Shown: positions 63,080 through 64,000 of the stretch, piece after piece | How positions within the stretch are numbered: the stretch's first letter is position 1 | How the letters are laid out: every line of letters starts with the position of its first letter | Source of the DNA: Daucus carota subsp. sativus | Lineage: Eukaryota > Streptophyta > Magnoliopsida > Apiales > Apiaceae | Assembly: GCF_001625215.2 (NCBI RefSeq) | Contig: NC_030385.2 | Location: 26,467,135-26,531,134 of the forward strand | DNA: 64,000 nucleotides | Direction: 5' to 3' | Program-made: the position numbers and the translations under genes | The notes under the pieces: model-generated | The model's database searches: none | Told to the model about the DNA's origin: nothing | The model's input: only the letters and a program-made list of their open reading frames with translations

Positions 63080-64000
63080 CTATTAAACTTACGTGATTTT
63101 TTCATTTTAACCATAAAACTTTTTTTGTTGCAGAATAATGCAACTAAGTATACAAAATCAATTTGACATAACCCAATTTTAATGAATCTCTAACCATGGT
63201 TATTTCATAGCTGACATGAATGCCCGCATACAGCACAACACATCAATTTTTTTAATTTAATTTTAAAATTTTACATAATTTATTATACATACATAAAAAG
63301 TCAGCTATATGTATATTTTCTTTTTGTGTATAAAAATTCAAGTGATAAATTTTTATTTAGAAAAAATAATAAAATAATTTATGAAACTTATTTTTTTAGA
63401 AGTATTACAATGCATGTCAAACTCTCGTTACCAGATCACCAAAATATTGCAAACTATCACAATATTTTAATAATGCTAAAAAGAATAATATAGTGTTAAT
63501 AATCAAATCCGAATCTAACATCAGTAACAAAAAAATTCCGAACCTAACATCAGTGACAAAAAAATCATAGTTTAGTGTTAGGTTTTTTAAATACACAATA
63601 AGTTTGGTGGCGAAAAAATCTATTTTTTCTTAAATAAAATTATTAATTCGATATAAATTAATATAAATCGCATGATAAATAATTGATATACAGTACCTGA
63701 TAGACGGTGGTTTCAAAAAATCACACTAACATCGTCGCCTTCGAACATAAATTTTACTACGCTCTGTGTTTGTGTAGATTGTGAATTAGGATTTTGATCC
63801 ATAATGAGATAGTAAAAGTATTAATAAAACCCATGTACTAAATAATTTAATTAATAATTTGATAATATATGTGGCACCTATCTTAATTTTAACTTAACCA
63901 TAGTTATGAACTAGTAAGATTGGGTTTTTAAAATAAAGTTTTTTAAAGTTACTTGCATTATCCTGCAACAAATATACTATTGTGGTTAAATTGAAAAAAA
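63080..64000. mobile_element. Inverted-repeat element running off the window, with a nested MULE fragment
   Basis: 63096-63205 (TTTTAACCATAAAACTTTTT, TTGTTGCAGAATAATGCAAC, ACCATGGTTA) is complementary to 63893-64000. The outer terminus of the right arm lies beyond the window, so the ends and duplication cannot be read. Inside, 63480-63636 complements the MULE terminus at 1177-1320 (GGTTCGGA, GGATTTGATTA, AATAGATTTTTTCGCCACC), an insertion or fragment of that family with no matching second end seen. Confidence 0.65.

Overview
The window is nuclear DNA of a flowering plant. The genes are split by many introns with plant splice sites, the intergenic DNA is AT-rich, and the proteins belong to plant families: LORELEI-like GPI-anchored proteins, SEC14-nodulin (SFH) proteins, F-box actin-related protein ARP8, ARID-HMG proteins and FAR1-type proteins. 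The many Stowaway-like MITEs and the protein sequences suggest a eudicot, possibly an asterid. I cannot name the species.

Layout. 1-5.4 kb: a broken FAR1/MULE-transposase-like gene (minus strand) and an unrecognised short ORF, separated by a 10-bp minisatellite into which a 1.18-kb Mutator-like element has inserted. 6.1-9.2 kb: a complete class I ubiquitin-conjugating E2 gene. 9.2-17.9 kb: no convincing gene, but a dense series of small DNA transposons. 19.0-23.1 kb: an SFH phosphatidylinositol-transfer-like gene with 13 coding exons. 24.8-29.3 kb: two tandem LORELEI-like (LLG) genes with identical intron phases. 30.1-43.3 kb (minus): ARP8 with 12 coding exons; its 5.5-kb intron 8 holds a stack of elements set in TA microsatellites. 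43.4-47.6 kb: gene-free, with degenerate tandem repeats. 48.4-53.0 kb: a WD40-repeat protein gene. 56.0-61.2 kb: an ARID-HMG gene whose HMG box is cut short. 61.2-64 kb: hAT, other MITE and Mutator-like elements, the last running off the window.

For the seven host genes I rebuilt the exons by hand. Every exon joins in frame at plausible splice sites, so those models are fairly firm; transcription starts, untranslated exons and polyadenylation sites are not. The genes do not form an operon or an evident pathway. The only clear functional cluster is the LLG pair. The most unusual structure is the group of TA-microsatellite-embedded elements inside ARP8. No radically new system is evident.
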